From positions 1 through 64,000 of the forward strand of contig NZ_SMDC01000009.1 in the NCBI RefSeq assembly GCF_004343155.1: a stretch of DNA of 64,000 bases, read 5' to 3'. Both the position numbers and the translations under genes were made by a program. Under the pieces are notes generated by a model that did no database searches, was not told the DNA's origin, and saw nothing but the letters and a program-made list of their open reading frames with translations. Shown piece by piece: positions 8,026 to 17,333 of the stretch; position 1 is the stretch's first letter, and every line of letters starts with the position of its first letter. Source of the DNA: Marichromatium gracile. Its GTDB lineage: Bacteria > Pseudomonadota > Gammaproteobacteria > Chromatiales > Chromatiaceae.

Positions 8026-10005
8026 TCAGGCCTCCTCGGCGATGCGGTCGGCGTTCACCCGGGCGATGGCCAGGTGACGCTTGAGGGTGCCGGAGGCGCC
8101 GGTCTCGTAACCGATCCGGGCCTCATACTCGATCGAGTCGCGTCCGGCGTAGAGCGACTCGATGATCGGCGCATAGTGGGCGTCGATGACGTCGCGGCGC
8201 AGCTTGCGGGTGCGGGTGACCTCGCCGTCGTCGGGGTCGAACGCCTTGTGCAGGTTGACGAAGCTGCGGATCGCCAGCGCCGGCGGCAGCAGCGCGTTGA
8301 CCCGCGCCACCTCGGCGCGCACCAGCGCATAGACCTCGGGCTTCTGCGACAGATCGGCGAAGGAGGTATAGGGCACGCCGTTGATCTGCGCCCAGTGCCC
8401 CACCGCCTCGCTGTCGATCACCACCAGCGCGGCGAGGAAGTCGCGCTCGCGCCCGAGCACGCAGGCCTCGCGGATGTAGTCGCTGAACTTCAGCCGGTTC
8501 TCGATATAGGTCGGGATGAAGCGCTCGCCGGTGTTGGTGTAGACCACCTCGGAGAGCCGTCCGAGCACCACCAGCTGACCGTCGGCCTCGAGCTGGCCGG
8601 CGTCGCCGGTGTGCATCCAGCCCGCGCGCAGGGTCTCGGCGGTGGCCTCGGGGTTGTCGAAATAGCCGTCGAAGACGTTGTCGGCGCGCATCAGGATCTC
8701 GCCCTCGTCGCTGATGCGCAGCTCCACCCCGGGGAAGGGCCGCCCGGCGGTGTGCAGGCTCACCGAGCCCGGGTCCTGGGCCACGCACAGCGCGCAGTTC
8801 TCGGTCTGGCCGTAGAACTGACGCAGGTCGAGCCCGAGCGCGCGGAAGAACAGGAACACGTCCTCGCCCATGGCGTCGCCGGCGGTATAGGGACGCGCCA
8901 CCCGCCGCAGCCCGAGCTGGTCCTTGAGCGGGCCGAACATCAGCACCTCCCCCACCCCGCGCCACAGCCGCCGCCACGGCGCCGGACGTCGGCCCTCCAG
9001 GCGATCGCGTTCGAGCCGCTCGGCGAAGGGCATGAAGTGGGCATAGAGCGCGCGCTTGAGCGGGCTCGACTCCTTGATGCCGACCTGGATGCGGGTGAGC
9101 ATGCTCGACCAGGCGCGCGGCGAGCCGAAGTAGAGCGTCGGGGCGATCTCGCGCAGGTCGTGGAGCGCGGTCTCCTGCTGCTCGGGGATGTGGACACAGA
9201 AGCGCAGCAGGATCGCCGCGCCGACCGAGAAGATGAAGTCCCCCACCCAGGCCATCGGCAGATAGGCCATGTGCACCTCGCCCTCGCGGAAGTAACCGGC
9301 GCGCGAGGCGTTGCGCACCGCCGCGATGATGTGGCCGTGCTTGAGCGGGATGCCCTTGGGCCGCCCGGTGGTGCCGGAGGAGTGCAGCAGCACCGCCGGG
9401 GCGTGGACGCTGGTGCGCTCCTGCAGCGCCGCGCGCAGTCCCGGCTCGGCGCTGAAGCGCGCGCGGCCCTGCGCGCTCAGCGCGGCGATCGCCCGGGCGC
9501 CCGGCGGCGGGGCCTGCTCCAGCCCGCGCGGGTCGTCGTAGAGGATGTGATCGAGCGCCCCGTAGCCGGCCGCGCGGATCGTCAAGAGCTTGTCGACCTG
9601 CTCCTGGTCCTCGACCAGGGCGCAACGGATCGACTCGGCCTCGAGCTGGCCGCGCAGCTCCTCGGGCGGGGTGTCGGGATAGGCCGGCGAGGGCAGCGCG
9701 CGCAGCGCGATGGCCGCGAGCATGCCGAAGTAGAGCGCCGGGCGGTTGTCGCCGATCACCAGCACCCGGTCGCCGGGCTCGACCCCCAGGGCCTCGAGCC
9801 CGGCGGCCAGCGCCAGCACCTCGTCGAGGTACTGGCGCCAGGTGTAGCCCTGCCAGATGCCGCGCCGACGCTCGCGCAGCGCCACCTCGTGACCGTGGTG
9901 CTCGGCGTTGTACACCAGCCAGTGGATGAGATGGTCGTGGGACTGCCAGTGCGGGTGCAGCGCGATGTCCCCGATCGCGTGCGGCTGGCGCTGTTCAGGC
10001 TGCAT
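8026..10005 (-). CDS. Long-chain-type acyl-CoA synthetase (AMP-binding)
   Basis: A 659-residue adenylate-forming enzyme, about the size of FadD15-type long-chain acyl-CoA synthetases. The ATP P-loop is SSGTTGRPKG (about residue 215), YGQTENCA is the A5 motif, MHTGDAGQLEADGQLVVLGR covers A7/A8, and TRTRKLRRDVI is the long-chain-type A10 end. All key motifs are present, so it should be active. The start codon lies inside the end of the upstream livG gene (11-bp overlap). Synthetases of this type are regularly clustered with Liv-type importers in proteobacteria, where import and CoA activation of a carboxylic acid are coupled. The actual acid is unknown; the LiuR-type operator context points to a branched-chain acid. 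Confidence 0.88.
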   Translation of the reverse strand: MQPEQRQPHAIGDIALHPHWQSHDHLIHWLVYNAEHHGHEVALRERRRGIWQGYTWRQYLDEVLALAAGLEALGVEPGDRVLVIGDNRPALYFGMLAAIALRALPSPAYPDTPPEELRGQLEAESIRCALVEDQEQVDKLLTIRAAGYGALDHILYDDPRGLEQAPPPGARAIAALSAQGRARFSAEPGLRAALQERTSVHAPAVLLHSSGTTGRPKGIPLKHGHIIAAVRNASRAGYFREGEVHMAYLPMAWVGDFIFSVGAAILLRFCVHIPEQQETALHDLREIAPTLYFGSPRAWSSMLTRIQVGIKESSPLKRALYAHFMPFAERLERDRLEGRRPAPWRRLWRGVGEVLMFGPLKDQLGLRRVARPYTAGDAMGEDVFLFFRALGLDLRQFYGQTENCALCVAQDPGSVSLHTAGRPFPGVELRISDEGEILMRADNVFDGYFDNPEATAETLRAGWMHTGDAGQLEADGQLVVLGRLSEVVYTNTGERFIPTYIENRLKFSDYIREACVLGRERDFLAALVVIDSEAVGHWAQINGVPYTSFADLSQKPEVYALVRAEVARVNALLPPALAIRSFVNLHKAFDPDDGEVTRTRKLRRDVIDAHYAPIIESLYAGRDSIEYEARIGYETGASGTLKRHLAIARVNADRIAEEA

Positions 10006-10801
10006 CCTTCACCCTCCCGATATAGGCCGCGACCACGGTGGGATCGTTGATCGCCTCGCGGGTCGGTCCCTCGGCGATCTTCTCGCCGTTGTTGAGCACC
10101 ACCGCGCGGTTGCAGATGGCGGTGACCACGTCCATGTGGTGCTCGATGAGCAGCATGGTGGTGCCCATGGCGTCGCGCGCATCGAGGATGAAGCGCACCA
10201 TGTACTCCTTCTCCTCCTGGTTCATCCCCGCCATCGGCTCGTCGAGCACCAGGAAACCGGGCTCGGCGCAGAGCGCGCGCGCCAGCTCGACGCGCTTCTG
10301 CATCCCCAGCGGGATGACGTCGACCGGCTCGTCGCGCACGCTCTCGAGCTGGAGCAGGTCGATCACCTCCTCGACCCGCCCCCGGTGGGCGACCTCCTCG
10401 CGCTCGGCCCACCACCAGTAGAAGGCCGCGCCGAGGATGCTCGGGCGCATGAACAGATGACGCCCGAGGAGGATGTTGTCGAGCACGCTCAGCCCGCGAA
10501 ACAGCGCCACGTTCTGGAAGGTGCGCGCCACCCCCTTGCGGGCGATGCGGTGGGGCTTGAGCCCGCTGATGCGCTCGCCGCGATAGCGGATCTCGCCCTG
10601 CTGCGGCGGATAGAAGCCGGTGATGGCGTTGACCAGGGTGGTCTTGCCCGAGCCGTTGGGACCGACCAGGCCGAAGATCTCGCCCCGGTGGATGTGCAGA
10701 TCGATCCCCTTGAGCGCCTGCAGGCCGCCGAACCAGCGGCTGACCGCGGCGCATTCGAGTATCACCTCGTCGGGATCATGGTCCTGTCGCGTCGTCGTCA
10801 C
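9995..10801 (-). CDS. livG: ABC importer ATPase, LivG type
   Basis: The second nucleotide-binding subunit, 268 aa if started at the GTG at 10801 (AGGGAGGA ribosome site about 12 bp upstream). An in-frame ATG at 10894 is an alternative start. Motifs are Walker A GPNGSGKTT, the ABC signature in degenerate form (VIPLGMQKRVELARAL instead of LSxGxQ), Walker B FLVLDEPMAGMN, and LLIEHHMD (H-loop). The degenerate signature (LGMQKR for SGGQQR) recurs in the ligase-linked LivG subfamily to my recollection. Its 3' end overlaps the synthetase gene by 11 bp. Confidence 0.86.
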   Translation of the reverse strand: MTTTRQDHDPDEVILECAAVSRWFGGLQALKGIDLHIHRGEIFGLVGPNGSGKTTLVNAITGFYPPQQGEIRYRGERISGLKPHRIARKGVARTFQNVALFRGLSVLDNILLGRHLFMRPSILGAAFYWWWAEREEVAHRGRVEEVIDLLQLESVRDEPVDVIPLGMQKRVELARALCAEPGFLVLDEPMAGMNQEEKEYMVRFILDARDAMGTTMLLIEHHMDVVTAICNRAVVLNNGEKIAEGPTREAINDPTVVAAYIGRVKDAA

Positions 10802-11034
10802 GCCTGTGTCCTCCCTGCTCTCCTCGTTTGTCTCGGCGCCCCTGTCATGGGTGCAGGGGAGCGCGCCCGCTCGCACGGCGGGCGTCGTCGTCATGGCTCG
10901 CGGATCGGACCGGGCGCGGCCCGGTCGGGGGGAGAGACCGGCCCGCCGCCCTCCGTGGCGTGGCCGGTGCACTGGGCCGGGACGCGCCCCCGGCCCCCGC
11001 GGCGCCCTCCCGGCGCCGCCCGTCGCTCACGCGA

Positions 11035-12723
11035 TCAGCCGGTCTCCTCGGCGCGCCCGAGCGCGGCGATGCTCTGCTCGCGCAGCATGGTCTTGAGCGC
11101 CCGCCCGGTGCTGCGCGGCAGCCGCGGATAGAGACGCACATAGCGCGGCACCTTGAAGTAGGCGATCTGGTCCTTGCAGTACTCGCGCAGCGCCTCGGGT
11201 TCGAGGCTCGCGCCCGGCTGCAGCTCGACGCAGGCGCACACCACCTCGCCGAGACGCGCGTCGGGCACCCCGACGACCACCGCCGCGCGCACCGCCGGGT
11301 GGGTCTCGAGGAAGCGCTCGACCTCCTCGGGGTGGATGTTCTCGCCGCCGCGGATGATGGTGTCCTTGACCCCGCCGACGATGCGGCAATAGCCCTCGGC
11401 GTCGAGCACAGCGAGATCGCCGGTGTGCAGCCAACCGGCCTCGTCGATCACCCGCGCGGTCAGCTCGGGGTCGTCCCAGTAGCCGCGCATCAGGCTGTAG
11501 CCGCGCACGCACAGCTCGCCGGGCTCGCCGACCGGGCGGATGCGCCCGGCGTCGTCGATCACCTTGGCCTCGAGGTGCGGGCCGATGCGCCCGACCGTCT
11601 GCAGCCGCCGCTCGACCGGGTCGTCCGGGGCGCTCATGAAGGAGACCGGCGAGGACTCGGTCATGCCGTAGGCAATGGTCACCTCGGCCATCCCCAGGCG
11701 GCGTCTCACCTGATCCATGGTCTCGGGCGGACAGGGCGCGCCGGCCATGATGCCGGTGCGCAGTCGGCCGGGGTCGAAGGTCTCGGCGCGGGGGTGCTCG
11801 AGCATCGCCTTGAACATCGCCGGCACCCCGTAGAGCGCGGTGCAGGACTCGGCGGCGACCGCCTCCAGGGTGGCGAGCGGGTCGAACCCCGGCCCCGGAT
11901 AGACCATGGCGCTACCGTGCAGCAGACAGGCCATGTTGCCCATCACCATGCCGAAGCAGTGATAGAGCGGCACCGGGATGCACACCCGGTCGGCGGCGCC
12001 GAGCCCGAGCTGGCGCCCCACCATCAGGCCGTTGTTGACGATGTTGTGATGGGTCAGGGTGGCGCCGGCCGGCGGGCCGCCGGTGGCGTTGCTGAACTGG
12101 ATGTTGACCGGGTCGTCGGGGTCGACCGCGGCGGCGAGCGCACGCACCCGCTCCAGGGTCTCGGGGGCGGGCTCGACGAGCAGCGTGGAGAAGGCGACGG
12201 TACCCGGCCAGGCCTCGTCGTCGAGACGGATCACCCGTTCGAGTGCGGGCAGCGCCCGGGCCGCGAGCGGCGCCTCGCCGCTCGTCGCCAGTTCCGGCAG
12301 CAGCTCGGCGAGCAGCGGCGGATAGTCGGTCTCGCGGATACGCTGCTCGACCACCAGCGCGCGCGCCCCGACCAGCGCCAGGGCGCGCTCCAGCTCGGCC
12401 GGGCGCAGCGCCGGGTTGAGGCTCACCAGGATCATCCCCAGCCGCGCGGCGGCCAGCTGCACCAGGGTCCACTCGATGCGGTTGCCGGTACACACCGCGA
12501 TGCGGTCCCCGGGGACGAAGCCGAGTTCGAGCAGCCCGGCGCCGAGCCGATCGACCCGGGCATCGAGCCCACGCCAGTCGAGCCGCGCATCCCGCCCCCG
12601 ATCGACCAGCGCCAGTCCATCGGGCCGGGTCTCGGCGAGTCGTCTCAGACAGTCGCCGACCGTCATCCCCTGGAGCGTCTGCGTTGCGGTCCCGTGCACA
12701 TAGCTGCGCCGAAGCTGGTCCAT
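11035..12723 (-). CDS. Acyl-CoA synthetase family protein with altered catalytic motifs
   Basis: A 562-residue AMP-binding protein of the FadD3/medium-chain-ligase size class and first gene of the transporter operon. The fold is complete: PLYHCFGMVMGNM, YGMTESSPV (A5), GWLHTGDLAVLDAEGYCRIVG (A7/A8), GGENIHPEEVE. Two residues normally essential are replaced. The P-loop A3 motif, usually TSGTTGxPKG, reads SNATGGPPAG (Lys to Ala), and the A10 Lys, usually TGK, is Arg in RSTGRALKTMLRE. Adenylation may thus be weak or absent, or the enzyme may be specialised. The start at 12723 has a CAGGAGGAG ribosome site. An 18-bp LiuR-type operator lies 89 bp upstream. A 233-bp gap separates it from livG. Confidence 0.83.
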   Translation of the reverse strand: MDQLRRSYVHGTATQTLQGMTVGDCLRRLAETRPDGLALVDRGRDARLDWRGLDARVDRLGAGLLELGFVPGDRIAVCTGNRIEWTLVQLAAARLGMILVSLNPALRPAELERALALVGARALVVEQRIRETDYPPLLAELLPELATSGEAPLAARALPALERVIRLDDEAWPGTVAFSTLLVEPAPETLERVRALAAAVDPDDPVNIQFSNATGGPPAGATLTHHNIVNNGLMVGRQLGLGAADRVCIPVPLYHCFGMVMGNMACLLHGSAMVYPGPGFDPLATLEAVAAESCTALYGVPAMFKAMLEHPRAETFDPGRLRTGIMAGAPCPPETMDQVRRRLGMAEVTIAYGMTESSPVSFMSAPDDPVERRLQTVGRIGPHLEAKVIDDAGRIRPVGEPGELCVRGYSLMRGYWDDPELTARVIDEAGWLHTGDLAVLDAEGYCRIVGGVKDTIIRGGENIHPEEVERFLETHPAVRAAVVVGVPDARLGEVVCACVELQPGASLEPEALREYCKDQIAYFKVPRYVRLYPRLPRSTGRALKTMLREQSIAALGRAEETG

Positions 12724-12811
12724 CTGGCTCCTCCTGAGAAGGTTGTCTGACGGCGTGGCGGGCGTCTCGGCCTCGATGCGGATCCTGCCGCTGGGATAGA
12801 ATCTATTTGCC

Positions 12812-12829
12812 GTTTACGTCCACGTCAAC
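12812..12829. promoter_or_regulatory. LiuR-type operator, site 1 (ligase/transporter vs regulator)
   Basis: GTTTACGTCCACGTCAAC is an 18-bp imperfect palindrome with half-sites GTTTACGT and ACGTCAAC around a 2-bp centre. It lies in the divergent gap between the CoA-ligase operon (start 12723) and the MerR regulator (start 13010). MerR-family activators typically bind such palindromes between -35 and -10. The same motif recurs at four other positions here, all in front of genes for branched-chain acid use. Confidence 0.7.
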
Positions 12830-12957
12830 TATTTTCTCGCACAACCGTCGGGGTTGAGCCGGGCCCTCCGGTCCTTTGTTCGAGGTCCCCGGAGATTGCG
12901 TAAAATAGATCGCTTACCGGCCAGCGCGCCCGCCCCAGTCAGCGCCCGGAGCGGGCT

Positions 12958-12975
12958 CAAGACGTCGACGTCAAT
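12958..12975. promoter_or_regulatory. LiuR-type operator, site 2 (autoregulatory, weak)
   Basis: CAAGACGTCGACGTCAAT keeps the ACGT-N2-ACGTCAA core but has a poorer left arm. It lies 35 bp upstream of the regulator's start codon, where binding would suit autoregulation. Weaker than the other copies. Confidence 0.45.
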
Positions 12976-13009
12976 CAAGCCCCACATCCACCGCAGGAGT
13001 CATCGGCGC

Positions 13010-13459
13010 ATGAGCACACCCACCAATCCGCACCCGGAACAGGAACCCGGCGGCACCACCTTCACTATCGGCGAGCTGGCGCGCGAGTTCGACATCACCA
13101 CCCGCACCATCCGCTTCTACGAGGATCAGGGCCTGCTCTCGCCGACCCGCTCGGGCACGCGCCGGCTCTATCGCCGCCGCGACCGCGCCCGGCTCAAGCT
13201 GATCCTGCGCGGCAAGCGTCTCGGCTTCACCCTCGCCGAGATGCGCGAGGCCTTCGACCTCTACGACGAGGCCCACGGCGAGGCGCAACAGCTGCGCTAC
13301 TACCTCTCGGTGCTCGAAGAGAAGCGCCAGCACCTGCTCCAGCAACGCGAGGACCTGGAGGAGACCATGCGCGAACTCGAACAGTCCTACGCCCACTGCC
13401 AACAACTGCTCGAACAGCAGGAACGCGAACGCGGCGACGCGCAGCGGATGGCGTCGTAG
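13010..13459 (+). CDS. liuR: MerR-family regulator of leucine/isovalerate catabolism
   Basis: A 149-residue transcription factor. Residues about 18-85 form the MerR winged helix (FTIGELAREFDITTRTIRFY, EDQGLLSPTRSGTRRLY); residues 90-145 form a long Glu/Gln-rich coiled coil for dimerisation. No cysteine cluster for metal binding is present, fitting the LiuR/GnyR subgroup, which senses an acyl-CoA intermediate. The start at 13010 is chosen for CAGGAG 10 bp upstream; a longer open frame adds only low-complexity residues. It lies between the ligase/transporter operon (divergent) and the liu operon (same direction), with its likely operators at five nearby places. The LiuR assignment rests on family type, context and operator pattern. 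Confidence 0.82.
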   Translation: MSTPTNPHPEQEPGGTTFTIGELAREFDITTRTIRFYEDQGLLSPTRSGTRRLYRRRDRARLKLILRGKRLGFTLAEMREAFDLYDEAHGEAQQLRYYLSVLEEKRQHLLQQREDLEETMRELEQSYAHCQQLLEQQERERGDAQRMAS

Positions 13460-13532
13460 GGGTAGCGGCCAGGGCTCAGCGGCCAGCGGCCAGGGCTCAG
13501 CGGCCAGCTGTCAGCCGCCAGCCGCCAGCCGC

Positions 13533-14055
13533 CAGTCAGCGGGATCCGGACACATCGCAGGACATCGGGCGTCGATCGAACCGCGAGCACGTAGCAGCGG
13601 CGCTGGTGGCCGAGGCATGGCTTCCAGCGACCAGCGACCAGCCTCCAGTCAGCGGGATCCGGACACCTCGCAGACCGTCGGGCGTCGCTCGAACCGCGAG
13701 CACGTAGCGGCGGCGCTAGTGGCCGAGGCATGGCTTCCAGCGACCAGCGACCAGCTTCCAGTCAGCGGGATCCGGACACCTCGCAAACCGTCAGGCGTCG
13801 CTCGAACCGCGAGCACGTAGCAGCGGCGCTGGTGGCCGAGGCATGGCTTCCAGCGACCAGCCTCCAGTCAGCGGGATCCGGACACCTCGCAGGACATCGG
13901 GCGTCGCTCGAACCGCGAGCACGTAGCGGCGGCGCTGGTGGCCGAGGCATGGCTTCCAGCCTTCAGCCACCAGCCGTCAGAACAGCGAGACCCAGCTGCC
14001 TCGCAGACCATCAAACATCTCTCGAACCGCGAGCACGTAGCAGCGGCGCTGGTGG
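13533..14055. repeat. Tandem ~113-bp repeats, about five copies
   Basis: Units starting CAGTCAGCGGGATCCGGACA begin at 13533, 13646, 13759 and 13865 (spacing 113, 113, 106 bp); a more diverged fifth begins at about 13977. Each contains CTCGAACCGCGAGCACGTAG and then GCGGCGCTGGTGGC, GAGGCATGGCTTC, and short GCCAGCGACCA runs. Open frames across the array exist only because the unit is stop-poor; they have no start/ribosome-site logic and I do not regard them as genes. The array fills the 3' side of liuR up to the short-repeat block before liuA. Confidence 0.85.
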
Positions 14056-14159
14056 CTAGCGGCTGGTGGCTGGCGACTGGCGGCTCCGGTGAAATCATGG
14101 CGGCCTGATCCCACCGAACCCCGCCCCTCCCCGCAAACCACGCCCAGTCGCGACTGCCG

Positions 14160-14275
14160 ACTGCCCACTGCCCACTGCCCACTGCCCACTGGCAGCTGGC
14201 GACTGGCAGCTGGCGACTGGTAGCTGGTAGCTGGTAGCTGGTAGCTGGTAGCTGGTAGCTGGCGACTGGTAGCTG
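14160..14275. repeat. Heptamer repeat block (ctggtag / ctggcga type)
   Basis: Short tandem repeats of 7 bp (TAGCTGG repeated about six times at 14219-14262, flanked by variants GCGACTGG and CCACTGCC). The same kind of heptamer, as GCCAGCC, occurs at about 13510-13535 and at 32051-32119. The block ends just before the liuA operator. No gene is present between 13460 and 14448. Confidence 0.8.
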
Positions 14276-14287
14276 GCCGCTTCCCCT

Positions 14288-14305
14288 ATTGACGTTTACG
14301 TCAAC
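14288..14305. promoter_or_regulatory. LiuR-type operator, site 3 (liuA promoter)
   Basis: ATTGACGTTTACGTCAAC; the inner 16 bases TTGACGT-TT-ACGTCAA form a perfect palindrome, the best copy in the window. It lies 144 bp upstream of the liuA start, immediately downstream of the heptamer repeats, and should govern the whole liuA-liuE operon. Confidence 0.75.
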
Positions 14306-14448
14306 GTTATTTAGCATCCAGTTCAACCGCAGGGATGCGCCCGGACCGCGTCTGGACGCGAGCGAGGACGCGCGCCCCGCGCCGCCACGCCGCAGGCCGG
14401 TCGAGGACCGCGCCCCGGCGCCCCGATCCGTCAACGGAGGACACGCGC

Positions 14449-15615
14449 ATGATGCAGTTCCCGACCCTGGACTTCGACCTCGGCGAGGAGGTCGAGATGT
14501 TGCGCAGCGCGGTGGCCGAGTTCGCCGCCGCCGAGATCGCCCCGCGCGCCGCCGCCATCGATCACGACAACGCCTTCCCCGCCGACCTCTGGCGCAAGTT
14601 CGGCGACCTCGGGCTGCTCGGTCTCACCGTCGACGAGGACGACGGCGGCACCGGCATGGGCTATCTCGCCCATATCGTCACCATGGAGGAGCTCTCGCGC
14701 GCCTCGGCCGCGGTCGCCCTCTCCTACGGCGCCCACTCCAACCTCTGCGTCAACCAGATCCGGCGCAACGGCACCCCCGAGCAGAAGGCCCGCTATCTGC
14801 CCAAGCTGATCAGCGGCGAGCACGTCGGCGCCCTGGCGATGTCCGAGCCCGGCGCCGGCTCCGACGTGGTCGGCATGCGGCTGCGCGCGCGCCGCGAGGG
14901 CGATCGCTACATCCTCAACGGCAACAAGATGTGGATCACCAACGGCCCCGACGCCGACACCCTGGTGGTCTACGCCAAGACCGACCCCGAGGCCGGCTCG
15001 CGCGGCATCACCACCTTCATCGTCGAGCGCGACATGCCCGGTTTCTCCACCGCGCAGAAGCTCGACAAGCTCGGCATGCGCGGCTCCAACACCTGCGAGC
15101 TGGTGTTCGAGGACTGCGAGGTGCCGGTCGAGAACGTGCTCGGCAGCGAGGGCGGCGGGGTGCGGGTGCTGATGTCCGGGCTCGACTACGAGCGCGCGGT
15201 GCTCGCCGGCGGGCCGCTGGGGATCATGGCCGCCTGTCTCGACGTGGTGCTGCCCTATGTCCACGAGCGCGAGCAGTTCGGCCAGCCGATCGGCGAGTTC
15301 CAGCTGATCCAGGCCAAGCTCGCCGACATGTACACCAACCTCAACGCCTGTCGCGCCTACGTCTATGCCGTGGGCCGCGCCTGCGACCTTGGCCGCACCA
15401 CGCGCAAGGACGCCGCCGGCGCCATCCTCTACAGCGCCGAGCGCGCCACCGCGATGGCGCTCGACGCAATCCAGTGTCTCGGCGGCAACGGCTACATCAA
15501 CGAGTACCCCACCGGGCGGTTGCTGCGCGACGCCAAGCTCTACGAGATCGGCGCCGGCACCTCGGAGATCCGGCGCATGCTGATCGGCCGCGAGCTGTTC
15601 AGGGAGACGGCCTGA
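14449..15615 (+). CDS. liuA: Isovaleryl-CoA dehydrogenase
   Basis: A 388-residue FAD-dependent acyl-CoA dehydrogenase that converts isovaleryl-CoA to 3-methylcrotonyl-CoA, passing electrons to ETF. Visible marks are [20 protein letters not shown] (FAD/substrate loop), [17 protein letters not shown] and [20 protein letters not shown]. The catalytic Glu lies in the position typical of isovaleryl-CoA dehydrogenases, in [15 protein letters not shown], whereas the common C-terminal catalytic Glu position reads [12 protein letters not shown]. The start ATG at 14449 follows GGAGG by 8 bp; an immediately following ATG is equivalent. It is the first gene of the liu operon, 85 bp before liuB. Confidence 0.93.
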   Translation: MMQFPTLDFDLGEEVEMLRSAVAEFAAAEIAPRAAAIDHDNAFPADLWRKFGDLGLLGLTVDEDDGGTGMGYLAHIVTMEELSRASAAVALSYGAHSNLCVNQIRRNGTPEQKARYLPKLISGEHVGALAMSEPGAGSDVVGMRLRARREGDRYILNGNKMWITNGPDADTLVVYAKTDPEAGSRGITTFIVERDMPGFSTAQKLDKLGMRGSNTCELVFEDCEVPVENVLGSEGGGVRVLMSGLDYERAVLAGGPLGIMAACLDVVLPYVHEREQFGQPIGEFQLIQAKLADMYTNLNACRAYVYAVGRACDLGRTTRKDAAGAILYSAERATAMALDAIQCLGGNGYINEYPTGRLLRDAKLYEIGAGTSEIRRMLIGRELFRETA

Positions 15616-15700
15616 GGCCGAGGGAGGACGGCGGGGGACGAGGAGGACAGCCCGACCACGCCGTCGGACACGCGCGAAGCATCAGGGTCAGGGACAACCG

Positions 15701-17308
15701 ATGAATGTCATCAAGAGCAAGATCGATCCGCGTTCGGAGACCTTCCGCGCCAACCGCGAGGCGATGGACGCGCTGGTCGCCGACCTGCGCGCGCGCGTCG
15801 CCGCGGTCGCCGCCGGCGGCAGCGAGCGGGCGCGGGCGCGCCATCTCGAACGCGGCAAGCTGCTGCCGCGCGAGCGCATCGAGGTGCTGGTCGACCCGGG
15901 CTCACCCTTCCTCGAACTCTCGCAGCTCGCCGCGCTCGGGCTCTACGACGACGCCGTGCCCTCGGCCGGGATCATCACCGGGATCGGTCGGGTGTGCGGG
16001 CGCGAGTGCATGATCGTGGCCAACGACGCCACGGTGAAGGGCGGCACCTATTACCCGCTGACCCTGAAGAAACACCTGCGCGCCCAGGAGATCGCCCAAC
16101 ACAACCGCCTGCCCTGCATCTATCTGGTCGACTCCGGCGGCGCCAACCTGCCCAACCAGGACGAGGTCTTCCCCGATCGCGACCACTTCGGGCGGATCTT
16201 CTACAACCAGGCGGTGATGTCCGCGCAGGGCATCGCCCAGATCGCGGTGGTGATGGGCTCGTGCACCGCCGGCGGCGCCTATGTGCCGGCGATGGCCGAG
16301 GAGAGCATCATCGTCAAGGAACAGGGCACCATCTTCCTCGCCGGTCCGCCGCTGGTGAAGGCGGCCACCGGCGAGACGGTCAGCGCCGAGGCGCTCGGCG
16401 GCGCCGAGGTGCACTCGCGCACCTCCGGGGTGACCGATCACTTCGCCCTCCACGACGCCCACGCCCTGGGGCTGGCGCGCCGCGCCGTGTCCCGGCTCAA
16501 CCACACCAAGCCGATGCCGCTGGAGATCCGCCCCAGCCGCCCGCCGCGTCACGACCCGGCCGAGCTCGGCGGCATCGTCCCGCCCGACAACCGCACCGCC
16601 TACGACGTCCGCGAGGTGATCGCGCGCATCGTCGACGACTCCGAGTTCGACGAGTTCAAGGCGCTCTACGGCACCACCCTGGTGTGCGGCTTCGCCCACC
16701 TCAACGGCTATCCGGTCGGCATCGTCGCCAACAACGGGGTGCTGTTCTCGGAGTCGGCGCTCAAGGGCACCCACTTCATCGAACTCTGCAGCCAGCGCGG
16801 CATCCCGCTGATCTTCCTGCAGAACATCACCGGCTTCATGGTCGGGCGCAAGTACGAGTCAGGCGGCATCGCCAAGGCCGGGGCGAAGATGGTCACCGCC
16901 GTGGCCTGCGCCCGGGTGCCCAAGTTCACCGTGATCATCGGCGGCAGCTTCGGCGCCGGCAACTACGGCATGTGCGGACGCGCCTACTCGCCGCGACTGC
17001 TGTGGATGTGGCCCAACGCGCGCATCTCGGTGATGGGCGGCGAGCAGGCGGCCAACGTCATGGCGCAGGTGCGCCGCGACACCCTGGAGACGCGCGGCGA
17101 GTCCTGGTCGGCGCACGACGAGGCGGCGTTCAAGCAGCCGATCCTCGAGCAGTACGAGCGCCAGGGCCACCCCTACTACGCCACCGCGCGGCTGTGGGAC
17201 GACGGCGTGATCGACCCCGCCGACACCCGCACGGTGCTCGCGCTCGGGCTCTCGGCGAGCCTCAACGCGCCGATCGAGGAGACCCGCTTCGGCCTGTTCC
17301 GCATGTGA
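15701..17308 (+). CDS. liuB: 3-Methylcrotonyl-CoA carboxylase, carboxyltransferase (beta) subunit
   Basis: A 535-residue biotin-dependent carboxyltransferase that moves CO2 from carboxybiotin to 3-methylcrotonyl-CoA, giving 3-methylglutaconyl-CoA. Two crotonase-like halves are visible: the N-half with [20 protein letters not shown] and [18 protein letters not shown], the C-half with [17 protein letters not shown] and [34 protein letters not shown] is characteristic of methylcrotonyl/geranyl rather than propionyl carboxylases. It works with the biotin subunit LiuD encoded two genes downstream, with 25 bp to liuC. Confidence 0.94.
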   Translation: MNVIKSKIDPRSETFRANREAMDALVADLRARVAAVAAGGSERARARHLERGKLLPRERIEVLVDPGSPFLELSQLAALGLYDDAVPSAGIITGIGRVCGRECMIVANDATVKGGTYYPLTLKKHLRAQEIAQHNRLPCIYLVDSGGANLPNQDEVFPDRDHFGRIFYNQAVMSAQGIAQIAVVMGSCTAGGAYVPAMAEESIIVKEQGTIFLAGPPLVKAATGETVSAEALGGAEVHSRTSGVTDHFALHDAHALGLARRAVSRLNHTKPMPLEIRPSRPPRHDPAELGGIVPPDNRTAYDVREVIARIVDDSEFDEFKALYGTTLVCGFAHLNGYPVGIVANNGVLFSESALKGTHFIELCSQRGIPLIFLQNITGFMVGRKYESGGIAKAGAKMVTAVACARVPKFTVIIGGSFGAGNYGMCGRAYSPRLLWMWPNARISVMGGEQAANVMAQVRRDTLETRGESWSAHDEAAFKQPILEQYERQGHPYYATARLWDDGVIDPADTRTVLALGLSASLNAPIEETRFGLFRM

Positions 17309-17333
17309 GCATTCACCCACAGGAGCCACCCCG

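Noticed and set aside
13533-14055. Repeat array considered as a CRISPR
   Set aside because: Units of about 113 bp are contiguous and similar over their whole length; there are no short repeats separated by unique spacers and no cas genes.
13617-14059. Open frames through the 113-bp repeats (67-109 codons)
   Set aside because: They repeat with the DNA unit, have no start signals and exist in several frames and both strands.
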